Source of the DNA: JAUVZL01 sp965603515
Lineage (GTDB): Bacteria > Hydrothermota > Tepidihabitantia > SM23-42
NCBI GenBank assembly: GCA_965603515.1
Contig: CBFDDH010000001.1
Coordinates: forward strand, 62,001 to 126,000
DNA length: 64,000 bases
Reading direction: 5' to 3'
This document shows positions 24,877-33,089 of this stretch, piece by piece. Positions within the stretch are counted from its first letter, which is position 1. The number at the start of each line of letters is the position of its first letter. The translations under genes and the position numbers were made by a program. The notes under the pieces are model-generated. The model was given only the letters and a program-made list of their open reading frames with translations, was not told where the DNA came from and searched no databases.

Positions 24877-26154
24877 CTAGCGGGATTTACCATGAGCCAA
24901 AACCATCCAACCAATGACCGCCAGAACGGCAAGGGATATGCCGGAAACAATAAAAATAGCATCTTTTCTTACGAATGTAGTAAGAAAACCGATCGCCAAT
25001 GCTCCAAGAGCAATCAAGCAATGGTAAATCCAATCCCGTATTGAAAACATCCTACCGCGCACCAGTTCATCCGCACTCCGATGAATCAGTGTATCTTGAC
25101 CAACAAATATCGGGGATATAGCGAGCCCAGCAACAAAAATCACTCCAGCAAACGCTAAACGATGCACGAGAAATGGAAAAAGAACCAGACCACCGCCGAT
25201 TAAAATAAAACAGAATAACATTAAATCCTTAAGGTCAAAGCGATGACCGATAACACCAACCAGAAAGGCACCGATGAGCAACCCGATCGCACCAGCTGAA
25301 GCAAGGATCCCGACACCGCTAGTGCCCCAACCCATATCCTGTTGGATAGTCGGTATAACAAGCACATAAATAACACAAGTACCGATTATCATCAGCACAA
25401 TCGATGACATAGCAAAACCGAGATCTTTTCTCTTTGGTATCATCTGCAAGGCGTGATTCAGATCATGCCAGACTCCTAATAAACCTTTGCGTACAAGAAG
25501 AAAAACCCCTCTGGCTTCCAAGTGTTTTTCGCGCTTTGGCGGTTTGATTAGCTTGACCTTAATTAAATAAAGCATGAAGGCTGATGCGCCAAAAGTAACA
25601 GCATCAAGTATAAATGCAACAGTCCAACCAGCCAACCCAATAACTTTGTACCACATATGCCAGTCAACGATTAACCCACCGATCAGCATACCGAGAAAAG
25701 TAGCTCCCCTGCCCACAAAATTCACTAGCGAATTGGCTTTCAAAATACTCTTTGGGGGTACCATATTAGGTATTACGGAATTCCTTGCAGTATTAAAGAA
25801 GAGGGTCAAAAGAAACATAAAAAAGACCACGGCAAAAACCGGATATATGCTATGTGTACTAATGAGTACTATTGGAATCAAAATTGCACAAACCATTCTT
25901 AAAGCATCACAGATTACCATGACCTTTTTCTTGTTCCATCTGTCGACCAAAACACCAGCAATTGGACCGAAAATAATCACAGGTAAAGTGATTGCGATAA
26001 TCAATTGCGACAATAAAAACGATACGCTCCCAGGGTAAAGACCGATAATGCCAATAAGTGCTATATAATTCAACTTATCACCGAACTGGCTGACCGTTTG
26101 CGACAGAACGAATAGCGAGAAGTTTCTGCTCTTAAGAGTTCTCCACACGATCAA
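24877..26154 (-). CDS. MFS transporter (EntS/MFS_3-like)
   Basis: 425 residues with about twelve transmembrane helices. It begins 'LKSRNFSLFVLSQTVSQFGDKL', and the MFS motif A region reads 'GPIAGVLVDRWNKKKVMVI'; a second-half counterpart is 'VGVIGHRFDLKDLMLF'. This fits the MFS_3/EntS group of exporters. The substrate is unknown; the neighbours suggest a surface-glycan or lipid link. The start overlaps the GT4 stop (ATGA). Confidence 0.88.
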   Translation of the reverse strand: MIVWRTLKSRNFSLFVLSQTVSQFGDKLNYIALIGIIGLYPGSVSFLLSQLIIAITLPVIIFGPIAGVLVDRWNKKKVMVICDALRMVCAILIPIVLISTHSIYPVFAVVFFMFLLTLFFNTARNSVIPNMVPPKSILKANSLVNFVGRGATFLGMLIGGLIVDWHMWYKVIGLAGWTVAFILDAVTFGASAFMLYLIKVKLIKPPKREKHLEARGVFLLVRKGLLGVWHDLNHALQMIPKRKDLGFAMSSIVLMIIGTCVIYVLVIPTIQQDMGWGTSGVGILASAGAIGLLIGAFLVGVIGHRFDLKDLMLFCFILIGGGLVLFPFLVHRLAFAGVIFVAGLAISPIFVGQDTLIHRSADELVRGRMFSIRDWIYHCLIALGALAIGFLTTFVRKDAIFIVSGISLAVLAVIGWMVLAHGKSR

Positions 26155-27269
26155 TCTCCTGAGTTTAACACTTCAGTGTAGAAACTAAATACTTTCTTCG
26201 TGATGATCTGCCAATCATAGGTTAATGCCTTTGCCCGGCCTTTAACTCCCATCCTTTTCATCCTCTTCTTATCCTTGAGTAAACTGATAACCTTCTTTGC
26301 CAGAGACTGGACATCAGTTGTTTTAGAGAACACCCCCTCTTCACCATCCTGCATGACCGTTTTGTACCCTGGATTATCTGAAGCAACTATCGGTTTACCT
26401 GAAGACATCGCCTCGAGCAAAACAATACCAAAACTCTCCTGACCGGTCGCCGGTGAGCAAAATATATCACAGGATGCATAGTACTTCGGCAAATCATCAG
26501 GGCTCACACTACCAGCAAATATAACCTGCCTTTTTATGTGTTCCTCGATATATCTCTTGTAATAGCGTTCAAGAACACCGGCACCGACAATAATAAGTTT
26601 GGCACTTGGAAATTCCTTGAGAATTATCGGAAAAGCCTGCAAAAGATACTTCAGCCCCTTTCTCGGTTCAAACCTCCCGACAAACAATATTTTTGGTGAA
26701 AACTCGTCCAAGTAACCCATTGATTCGACCGCCGGACTAAACCGAGTTGTATCAATACCATTAGGGATTATCCGATAATTACCCGGAAAATATTTTGAGA
26801 TAGAATCACGGGCCACTTCAGAAACCGCAATGAGACCGTTTATCTTCCTGAAATACTGTTCCAAAATCGGCTCCCAGAGTAGATATCCAAAACTATCCTC
26901 ATGTGCCGCATGGAATGTAACCAAGTTCTTTGCATTGGAATACTTCAGCACATAATAAGGCAGCACCGGCGCCAAAATACCATGGATATGAACGATATCA
27001 AAATCTTCCTTTTCCAGGAAGCGCCTTAATTTCCATGGCATTGTCAGACTGAGATTCAGAACACCAAATGACTTGTTCCATGGAACCAATATCGCCCTAC
27101 CCAGTCTTATGATATTCTCATCAACATAGGGGTGATTCTTGCCAAAAGAAGCTGCCATGATCTTTGCATCATGGCCCATCGACTTCAAACCCTGCCACAG
27201 GTGTAACATATGTTCAGGAATGCCACCGGTATGCGGATAGAAATCATCCGCAACTATCAGTATGTTCAC
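26151..27269 (-). CDS. GT4-family glycosyltransferase
   Basis: 372 residues from a GTG start. GT-B fold: N-terminal 'NILIVADDFYPHTGGIPEHM', acceptor-side 'VHIHGILAPVLPYYV', C-terminal 'ILFVGRFEPRKGLKYLLQAFP' and the donor-binding block 'CSPATGQESFGIVLLEAMSSGKPIVASD'. It is of the retaining GT4 type (PimA/WcaL-like) using a nucleotide sugar, with the acceptor likely a membrane lipid or surface glycan. It lies between dut and an MFS gene and near an LpxL-type acyltransferase, consistent with envelope lipid synthesis. Confidence 0.9.
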   Translation of the reverse strand: MNILIVADDFYPHTGGIPEHMLHLWQGLKSMGHDAKIMAASFGKNHPYVDENIIRLGRAILVPWNKSFGVLNLSLTMPWKLRRFLEKEDFDIVHIHGILAPVLPYYVLKYSNAKNLVTFHAAHEDSFGYLLWEPILEQYFRKINGLIAVSEVARDSISKYFPGNYRIIPNGIDTTRFSPAVESMGYLDEFSPKILFVGRFEPRKGLKYLLQAFPIILKEFPSAKLIIVGAGVLERYYKRYIEEHIKRQVIFAGSVSPDDLPKYYASCDIFCSPATGQESFGIVLLEAMSSGKPIVASDNPGYKTVMQDGEEGVFSKTTDVQSLAKKVISLLKDKKRMKRMGVKGRAKALTYDWQIITKKVFSFYTEVLNSGD

Positions 27270-27300
27270 CCCATCACCATAACCTTAAGAGGGAATTGCT

Positions 27301-27759
27301 TCATTGCGTTCCTGTATGACCGAAGCCACCACTGCCGCGTTTTGTTTCTTTCAACTTATCAACCAATATGAATTGAGCCTGTACAACACGGTTGAACACC
27401 AATTGCGCGATGCGGTCACCTGGTTCAATACGGAAAGACTCTTGCCCAAAGTTGAAGAGAATTACCTTTACTTCACCGCGATAATCAGCATCAATCGTCC
27501 CTGGTGCATTCAAAATACCGATGCCATATTTCATTGCCATACCACTACGGGGCCTGACCTGTGCTTCATAGCCCTGCGGTAATTCAATCCTAACACCGGT
27601 CGGTACAATATTGTATTTCCCCGGTTCAAGAACGACTGGATTATCGATATCAGCATACAGATCACAACCTGCTGCCTGCTTACTTTGGTATTTCGGTATG
27701 AATCTCCCTATTATCTTCACTTCTATTTTAGCTTCTTCATTTTTTAGGTGTTTAGGCAT
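27301..27759 (-). CDS. dut: dUTP diphosphatase
   Basis: 152 residues with all five trimeric dUTPase motifs: 'AAGCDLYAD', 'RPRSGMAMKYGI', 'APGTIDADYRGEVKVIL', 'RIAQLVF' and the C-terminal P-loop-like 'RGSGGFGHTG'. It hydrolyses dUTP to dUMP. The start overlaps the acyltransferase stop by 8 nt and has GGAG just upstream. The first codons ('MPKHLKN') coincide with a dispersed 'CCTAAACACCTAAA' repeat, and the N-terminal extension before the fold is short. Confidence 0.95.
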   Translation of the reverse strand: MPKHLKNEEAKIEVKIIGRFIPKYQSKQAAGCDLYADIDNPVVLEPGKYNIVPTGVRIELPQGYEAQVRPRSGMAMKYGIGILNAPGTIDADYRGEVKVILFNFGQESFRIEPGDRIAQLVFNRVVQAQFILVDKLKETKRGSGGFGHTGTQ

Positions 27760-28621
27760 TTGCTCCTTGTTCTATCCATTCCGGATGGAAGACAAACCAT
27801 TGATCAGGATATTTCCTTATGAATTTCTCAAATTCGCTAACCATGAGTCTATTGAATGCATCAGCATCACCATTAAAAATAATCGGTGATTCAATCACTC
27901 CAAGGTATCGTACACGCTTACTCGATGGATTTAGAACCATATACGCAAAGACCACTGGTAGCTTACTCCTGATAACCATTTCTGCAAGACCCTTGGGGAT
28001 ATTCCTCTTCCCCGAAAAAAATCGTACGGAGATACCATTCTTCATAATATCGCGATCCGCCAGCACTGCAAGAACACGATTGTTTCTAATAATATCAAGA
28101 AAAGCATAACCAGCCCGAGTAACTGGATATGTCTTCATGCCCGTGCTCTCGCGGTGTTTTGTATACAGATCAAACATGGCATTATCAGTCACTTCGACCA
28201 GCGCTGTCATCGGCAAACCCCGGGCTGCCAAATACACACCGGCATAATCCCAATTCCCAAGATGCAGGGTGATTAAAATGCAGCCCTTGTGTTGAGCAAG
28301 CGCCTTCTCCACGTTTTCATAACCGAGACATTCAGCGCTTTCAAGAATACTATCTTTAGATATAAAGGCAAGTCGAAAAAAATCCGTCATTGTAAGTGCA
28401 AAATTGGTAAATGTTCTCTTCAAAAAAAAATTCATCTGCTCTCGACTAATACTCTCGGTTGAAAAAATATGCTCCAGGTTCCGCTCAATATAACGCCGTT
28501 TCTTTTTGAAAAAAAAGCAATATAAAAGCCCAAATCCAATGGCAATTCTGTCGGTCAGTTTCACGGGCATTAGGTGAACAAGTACAACACCGAATTTTTG
28601 CAGTTGAACAACCGGGTTCAT
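27752..28621 (-). CDS. LpxL/HtrB-type lysophospholipid acyltransferase
   Basis: 289 residues, inner-membrane associated. The catalytic H-x4-D motif is 'LHLGNWDYAG' (about 124-133); the family's second block is 'RFFSGKRNIPKGLAEMV', and 'NRVLAVLADRDI' corresponds to the LpxL 'D-R' region. The N-terminus has a hydrophobic segment. It likely acylates a glycolipid such as lipid A or a PIM-like acceptor. This supports an outer-membrane-bearing or glycolipid-rich envelope; no other Lpx genes are in view. It sits between the aminotransferase and dut, next to a GT4. Confidence 0.85.
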   Translation of the reverse strand: MNPVVQLQKFGVVLVHLMPVKLTDRIAIGFGLLYCFFFKKKRRYIERNLEHIFSTESISREQMNFFLKRTFTNFALTMTDFFRLAFISKDSILESAECLGYENVEKALAQHKGCILITLHLGNWDYAGVYLAARGLPMTALVEVTDNAMFDLYTKHRESTGMKTYPVTRAGYAFLDIIRNNRVLAVLADRDIMKNGISVRFFSGKRNIPKGLAEMVIRSKLPVVFAYMVLNPSSKRVRYLGVIESPIIFNGDADAFNRLMVSEFEKFIRKYPDQWFVFHPEWIEQGANA

Positions 28622-28632
28622 GTACCAGGTGT

Positions 28633-29829
28633 CTAATCCTTATAAGATTGAAGAGCAGCGCCCAAGACCTCAATTGCTTCTTTGAGATCTTCACTGTTCA
28701 GAACATAAGCAATGCGCACTTCGCTAACTCCTTTATCCTGCGACGAGTAAAAACCATTTGCCGGAGCAAGCATTAAGGTCTTATTCTTGTAAGAAAAGTC
28801 AGTCAAAAGCCATCGGCAAAATTTATCGGCATCCTGTACGGATAATCGCAAAATACCATAAAAAGCACCTTCAGGCTTATGTGCGTAAACCCCTTGAACA
28901 GTATCCAACCCTTTGAATAACAAATTCCGACGCATCTCATATTCCTCAATCATTGGTCGCACGTATTTCTCGATATTTCGGTATGCGGCTATCGCACCCA
29001 CCTGTTCAAGGGTGGGCGGACAGAGCCGCGCTTGCCCGAATTTAAGAAGCCGGTCCATAATCGTTTTATTGTGACTTATGATCGTACCAACACGAGCACC
29101 GCAGGCAGAAAACCGCTTGGAAATAGAATCCATAACGATCACACGGTCCTTGATCTCAGGTAATGAAAGGGCACTTGTCTGAACATTGCCATCGTAGACA
29201 AACTCCCGGTAAACCTCATCCGAAAGAAGATACAAATTGTGCTTCTTGCAGAGGCTGTTCAATATAAACATCTCTTCTTCAGTAAGCACTGTTCCGGTCG
29301 GATTGTTTGGCGTATTGATAAGTATTGCCCTTGTTTTATCAGTGATCTTCGCTTCAATAGTTTCCTTGGATGGCAAATGGAATCCATCCTCAACCCTGGT
29401 TGTAACGGGAACGAGGTTTAATTGCGACATTACGGCAAAACCGTTATAATTAGTGTAGAAAGGTTCAAAAACAATCATTTCATCACCCGGGTCAGCAACC
29501 GCCATCATCGCAAAAATGATCGCTTCACTCCCTCCTGTAGTGATCCACACATTATCTATATCAATGTCAAAACCGAGCTTTCGATGGTAATCTACTACCG
29601 CTACCCTGAGATCAACCAAACCGCCTGAAGGTCCGTAGCCAAGAACGTCTTTTTGAAACCCAGCGATCGATTCGAATATTTCAACAGGGGTCTTGATGTC
29701 TGGCTGTCCGATGTTCAGGTGAAATACGTGTATGCCTTTTTTCTTTGCCTCTTCGGCAAAAGGGACGAGCTTGCGGATCGCTGAATATGGCATCTGCTCG
29801 GCTCTTCTCGATAATTTCATTTCAGCCAT
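28633..29829 (-). CDS. Class I PLP-dependent aminotransferase
   Basis: 398 residues. Fold type I with 'NIGQPDIKTP' near the N-terminus, 'GSEAIIFAMMAVADPGDEMIV', 'NTPNNPTGTVLTEEE', 'SDEVYREFVYDG' and the PLP lysine in 'MDSISKRFSACGARVG'. It matches the aspartate/alanine-type aminotransferase group and could channel amino groups together with the nearby glutamate dehydrogenase. The -10 box ends 5 nt before the ATG, so the message should be leaderless. It is divergent from pepA and heads the group ending with the TPR gene. Confidence 0.92.
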   Translation of the reverse strand: MAEMKLSRRAEQMPYSAIRKLVPFAEEAKKKGIHVFHLNIGQPDIKTPVEIFESIAGFQKDVLGYGPSGGLVDLRVAVVDYHRKLGFDIDIDNVWITTGGSEAIIFAMMAVADPGDEMIVFEPFYTNYNGFAVMSQLNLVPVTTRVEDGFHLPSKETIEAKITDKTRAILINTPNNPTGTVLTEEEMFILNSLCKKHNLYLLSDEVYREFVYDGNVQTSALSLPEIKDRVIVMDSISKRFSACGARVGTIISHNKTIMDRLLKFGQARLCPPTLEQVGAIAAYRNIEKYVRPMIEEYEMRRNLLFKGLDTVQGVYAHKPEGAFYGILRLSVQDADKFCRWLLTDFSYKNKTLMLAPANGFYSSQDKGVSEVRIAYVLNSEDLKEAIEVLGAALQSYKD

Positions 29830-29834
29830 GCGAA

Positions 29835-29862
29835 ATTATATATATCTAACTATAAAAGTCAA
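29835..29862 (-). promoter_or_regulatory. Promoter for the aminotransferase operon (leaderless)
   Basis: Minus strand: TTGACT (29857-29862), 16-nt spacer, TATAAT (29835-29840), then 5 nt to the ATG at 29829. Confidence 0.82.
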
Positions 29863-29910
29863 TATATGCAGAATTTCATGAACTCCTCCATCAGAGCGCG
29901 AGGTGTACGC

Positions 29911-29938
29911 TTGACTTTTAACCATTCAGGGATATACT
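29911..29938 (+). promoter_or_regulatory. Promoter for pepA (leaderless)
   Basis: TTGACT (29911-29916), 16-nt spacer, TATACT (29933-29938), with the ATG at 29946 and no ribosome site. It is back to back with the aminotransferase promoter. Confidence 0.75.
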
Positions 29939-29945
29939 TAAGTTT

Positions 29946-31442
29946 ATGAGAATAGAAACTGTGAACAAAAAAATCACCGATTTCACTGGTGACATTATAA
30001 TAACAAACTTGTTTGAGGGAGTACGCAGACCTGGCGGCGCAACCGGTACAATCGATAAGGCTCTTGGCGGCATAATAACAAAATTGGTCAGGAACGGCGA
30101 ACTGTCAGGCAAGCTCGGCGAGACCACGGTCGTCCACACCTTTGGTAAGATTAAAGCCAACAAAGTGCTGATTATAGGTCTGGGCAGAGCTGGAGATTTT
30201 AACGTTGAGCGAATTCGAAAGGCTGCAGGTGCTGCGATCAAACAGGCACGTAAAGCCGGTGCAGGAAAAGTCGGAACCATTGTCCACGGTGCAGGCATTG
30301 GCGGCATTGAACCAAAACAGGCGGCGCAGGCATTGACCGAAGGCTCTTTACTTGCATTGTACGAATTCAAGAAATACAAAAAATCCGATAAAAAACCGAT
30401 CACCCATCTCTCAATCGTTGAGATAGACCGCAGAAAAATTTCCGAGTTCAAAAAGGGCATTGGCTCGGGTACGATTCTTGCACAGGCACAGAATATCGCG
30501 CGGGATCTCATAAATGAACCTGGTAATAACCTGACGCCTGAGAAACTTGAACTCCGATTGAAAAAAGCGATAAAGACACTGGGTTTGAATAAAACTATTG
30601 GGTATCGGTCCTTGAAGAAAAAAGGCCTGGAAGCATTGAAAATGGGTGCGTTGATGTCGGTTACAAAGGGCAGCAATAATAAACCAGCGTTCATCGTTCT
30701 TAGATACAAAAATACGCGTAAACCCCTGACATGTTTGATCGGCAAAACTGTCACCTTTGATTCGGGAGGAATTTCCTTGAAATCTCCATCAGGTATGGCA
30801 CGCATGAAGGGCGATATGTCTGGTGGCGCAGCAGTGATCGGTGCAACCCTTGCGCTTGCCAAAATAAAAGCCAAGGTGAATCTCATGACTATTATCCCGG
30901 CGGTGGAGAACATGCCCTCGGGCACTGCATCAAGACCGGGCGATATCGTTACCGCAATGAACAAAAAAACTATTGAAATAATTTCAACTGACGCAGAAGG
31001 TAGAATGACTTTGGCCGATGCGATCAGTTATGCCGAACAGAAAGGAGCCAAGACGATAATCGACATCGCTACATTGACTGGAGGTTGCGTTGTTGCATTA
31101 GGCGACATCACTGCCGCAGTTATGGGTAATGACCAACGTCTAATCAATCTGCTGCTCAGCTGTGCAGAAAAAACCGGCGAGAGAATGTGGCAATTACCTT
31201 TATTCAATGAATATGAAAAACAAATAAAAAGCGATATCGCTGACGTTAGGAACTCGGGCGGTCGAGGAGCCTCGGCTATTACTGCAGGCTTATTCCTGAA
31301 GAAGTTTGTCAATAAAACACGGTGGCTCCATATTGATATGGCAGGTAAAGAAATAAGTGAAAAGGAAAGCTTCTACACACCAAAAGGCGGAACTGGATAC
31401 GGCGTAAGGACTCTTTACGAATTTATCATAGGACTCGAATAG
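29946..31442 (+). CDS. pepA: Leucyl aminopeptidase, M17 family
   Basis: 498 residues. The two-metal M17 active site is visible: 'TVTFDSGGISLKSPSGMARMKGDM' region (split here: 'VTFDSGGISLK' then 'MARMKGDMSGGAAV') and 'ISTDAEGRMTLADAISYA'. The N-terminal regulatory domain occupies about residues 1-170. It cleaves N-terminal residues from cytoplasmic peptides, in keeping with the amino-acid-fermenting gene set. The promoter spacing predicts a leaderless mRNA. The next gene starts 3 nt after the stop. Confidence 0.95.
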   Translation: MRIETVNKKITDFTGDIIITNLFEGVRRPGGATGTIDKALGGIITKLVRNGELSGKLGETTVVHTFGKIKANKVLIIGLGRAGDFNVERIRKAAGAAIKQARKAGAGKVGTIVHGAGIGGIEPKQAAQALTEGSLLALYEFKKYKKSDKKPITHLSIVEIDRRKISEFKKGIGSGTILAQAQNIARDLINEPGNNLTPEKLELRLKKAIKTLGLNKTIGYRSLKKKGLEALKMGALMSVTKGSNNKPAFIVLRYKNTRKPLTCLIGKTVTFDSGGISLKSPSGMARMKGDMSGGAAVIGATLALAKIKAKVNLMTIIPAVENMPSGTASRPGDIVTAMNKKTIEIISTDAEGRMTLADAISYAEQKGAKTIIDIATLTGGCVVALGDITAAVMGNDQRLINLLLSCAEKTGERMWQLPLFNEYEKQIKSDIADVRNSGGRGASAITAGLFLKKFVNKTRWLHIDMAGKEISEKESFYTPKGGTGYGVRTLYEFIIGLE

Positions 31443-31444
31443 CT

Positions 31445-32398
31445 TTGTTAATTTTTCTACTAATAGCAACAGGCTTGAACAGTGCATCAACGCCCATCAA
31501 CTATTATACCCTGTCTAATCCATCATTTACTGCATTTCGCGGTAATTATCAAGTATTTATTGAACCCAAGGATGTCGGAGAGATCGCTGTTGTCAGCTGT
31601 GCAGCACGTTTTTATGACTGGGGACTCGGTTTTTCCAATATGCATGAAGGTATCGAACGGAGAAACTGGGTAAGTATCAGCCACCACCTAAGAAAAATAC
31701 CGCTATCTCTTGGACTCAATGCGGGAATCATCAAAGTTTACGACAATGCAGACGGATTATTTGACCTGGGGGTCTGGTACCGGACTAAACTGTCTCTTGG
31801 AGTAAACTACTCGAACATATTGAACGAAGACAGAATACTGAAAGCAGGCCTATCTTATACATGGAAACAGTTTATGGCAGGTGTTGAAATCGAAGACTCA
31901 ACACGCACCCACAACCTAACCCCTCACGCAATAATCGGTTTCCGACAACCGGTTGGGGATTTCTGTTTGAGGGCATATGCAGGATTTTGTCCGGGGACAT
32001 TGAGTGCTGGACTGGGTATCGAATTCAGAGATTTTATAAGCGGCATGGTTTTCCTTGAGGACAGCACGATGAACGTGATCATTGGACTGCATTTCCGACC
32101 ACCGGTAAAAGTAAAAGAAGTCACAGTCGTTGATACCCTATTCGTTCACAAAAAGGTGATCGTCGAAAAACCCGCGATAAGAAAAGAACCGGAACCAAGC
32201 CCGGTCAAACCGCTATTAAAAAAAGACCGGCAATACTGCGAAGAACACTACTTAAAGGGTATCGAGTACTATGTAAGCAACCAACTCAATGAAGCGATCG
32301 CTGAATGGAAACTGGTTGCTAAAGTCTACGCTGAGTATAAAGATGTCAAGCGTTATTTAGAGAACGCGCAGGCAAAACTGGAGTTATTGGAAGAATGA
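31445..32398 (+). CDS. Exported beta-rich protein with C-terminal TPR-like helices
   Basis: 317 residues from TTG 31445, 3 nt after the pepA stop; no ATG or GTG is available nearby. A short signal peptide ('LIFLLIATGLNSAS') is followed by about 200 residues rich in alternating, glycine-bearing beta strands ('PLSLGLNAGIIKVY', 'LKAGLSYTWKQFMAGVEIED', 'CPGTLSAGLGIEFRDFISGMVF') as in PorV-like outer-membrane barrels. A Pro/Lys-rich linker (about 215-260) leads to a helical pair ('YLKGIEYYVSNQLNEAIAEWKLVAKVYAEY') resembling a TPR. No specific function is recognised; it may anchor to the outer membrane. Translational coupling to pepA is likely. Confidence 0.65.
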   Translation: MLIFLLIATGLNSASTPINYYTLSNPSFTAFRGNYQVFIEPKDVGEIAVVSCAARFYDWGLGFSNMHEGIERRNWVSISHHLRKIPLSLGLNAGIIKVYDNADGLFDLGVWYRTKLSLGVNYSNILNEDRILKAGLSYTWKQFMAGVEIEDSTRTHNLTPHAIIGFRQPVGDFCLRAYAGFCPGTLSAGLGIEFRDFISGMVFLEDSTMNVIIGLHFRPPVKVKEVTVVDTLFVHKKVIVEKPAIRKEPEPSPVKPLLKKDRQYCEEHYLKGIEYYVSNQLNEAIAEWKLVAKVYAEYKDVKRYLENAQAKLELLEE

Positions 32399-32436
32399 AT
32401 TGTACGATCTCAGCAAGCTTAAAGAAAGGAGCAACA

Positions 32437-32819
32437 ATGAGGAAATTGAAAATCGGCGATTTAGAAAAAACAAGAAAAAAAGTAAGAAGAACAGCTAATC
32501 TGAGACAAAGCAAAGCAAAAGCTAAAATAACAGTACACTTGGGGACTTGTGGTATTGCTGCAGGAGCACGCGAAATTCTTACCACCTTGATGACTGAAAT
32601 AGATAAAAAAATATAAAGGACGTCATCGTTACCACATCAGGATGCGCTGGACTGTGCAGTCGTGAACCAATGGCTACGGTCGAGATAAGTGGCAAACCGC
32701 CAGTGAAGTATGCAGATCTCAACGTAAGCAAGATGAAAAAAATTCTCGCGAACCATGTATTCAAAGGAACTGTTGTCGTTGAGTATGCTCTCGCCGTAGA
32801 TAGTGAAAGAACACATTAG
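32437..32819 (+). pseudogene. HndB-like [2Fe-2S] ferredoxin, interrupted by a frameshift
   Basis: ATG 32437 with AAAGGAG upstream (a more upstream in-frame ATG at 32395 is less likely). Frame 1 encodes 'MRKLKIGDLEKTRKK' and 'KITVHLGTCGIAAGAREIL', then stops at 32614. From 32610 the -1 frame continues the same family without a gap: 'NIKDVIVTTSGCAGLCSREPM', 'VEISGKPPVKYADLN', 'FKGTVVVEYAL', ending at 32819. Joined, they give a 127-residue thioredoxin-like [2Fe-2S] protein of the HndB type, normally a subunit of an NAD(P)-linked hydrogenase. The break lies at a run of six A (32605-32610); one more A restores the frame. It could be mutation, assembly error or ribosomal slippage. No hydrogenase genes are adjacent. 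Confidence 0.8.
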
Positions 32820-32921
32820 ATACTATGCTATTAGCAAAGAAATCTGGAAATAACAGACATATGTATCCCCGCTTTCTTTCCACTTTGAGTAAGATGATTA
32901 GAAATAGGCTGATTCTGATAC

Positions 32922-32949
32922 TTGACAGATACCGATTTCTAAGTATGAT
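32922..32949 (+). promoter_or_regulatory. Promoter for glutamate dehydrogenase
   Basis: TTGACA (32922-32927), 16-nt spacer, TATGAT (32944-32949), followed by an ATACGTAT palindrome just downstream. The predicted 5' leader is about 135 nt, unusually long for this window. Confidence 0.8.
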
Positions 32950-33089
32950 ACATACGTATTATTGAAATGCTTAAAATACCCTACAGTTACACAGAAACAC
33001 GGGTATTGAACAAACAACAGATCTTTCTAATATAGAAAATCTGTTAATGAGTAAACCAGGAAGCAAAGACATAATAAAAGGAAGGAGTT

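Noticed and set aside
29918..30964. 348-codon minus-strand open frame inside pepA
   Set aside because: Shadow frame of a clear M17 aminopeptidase on the plus strand.
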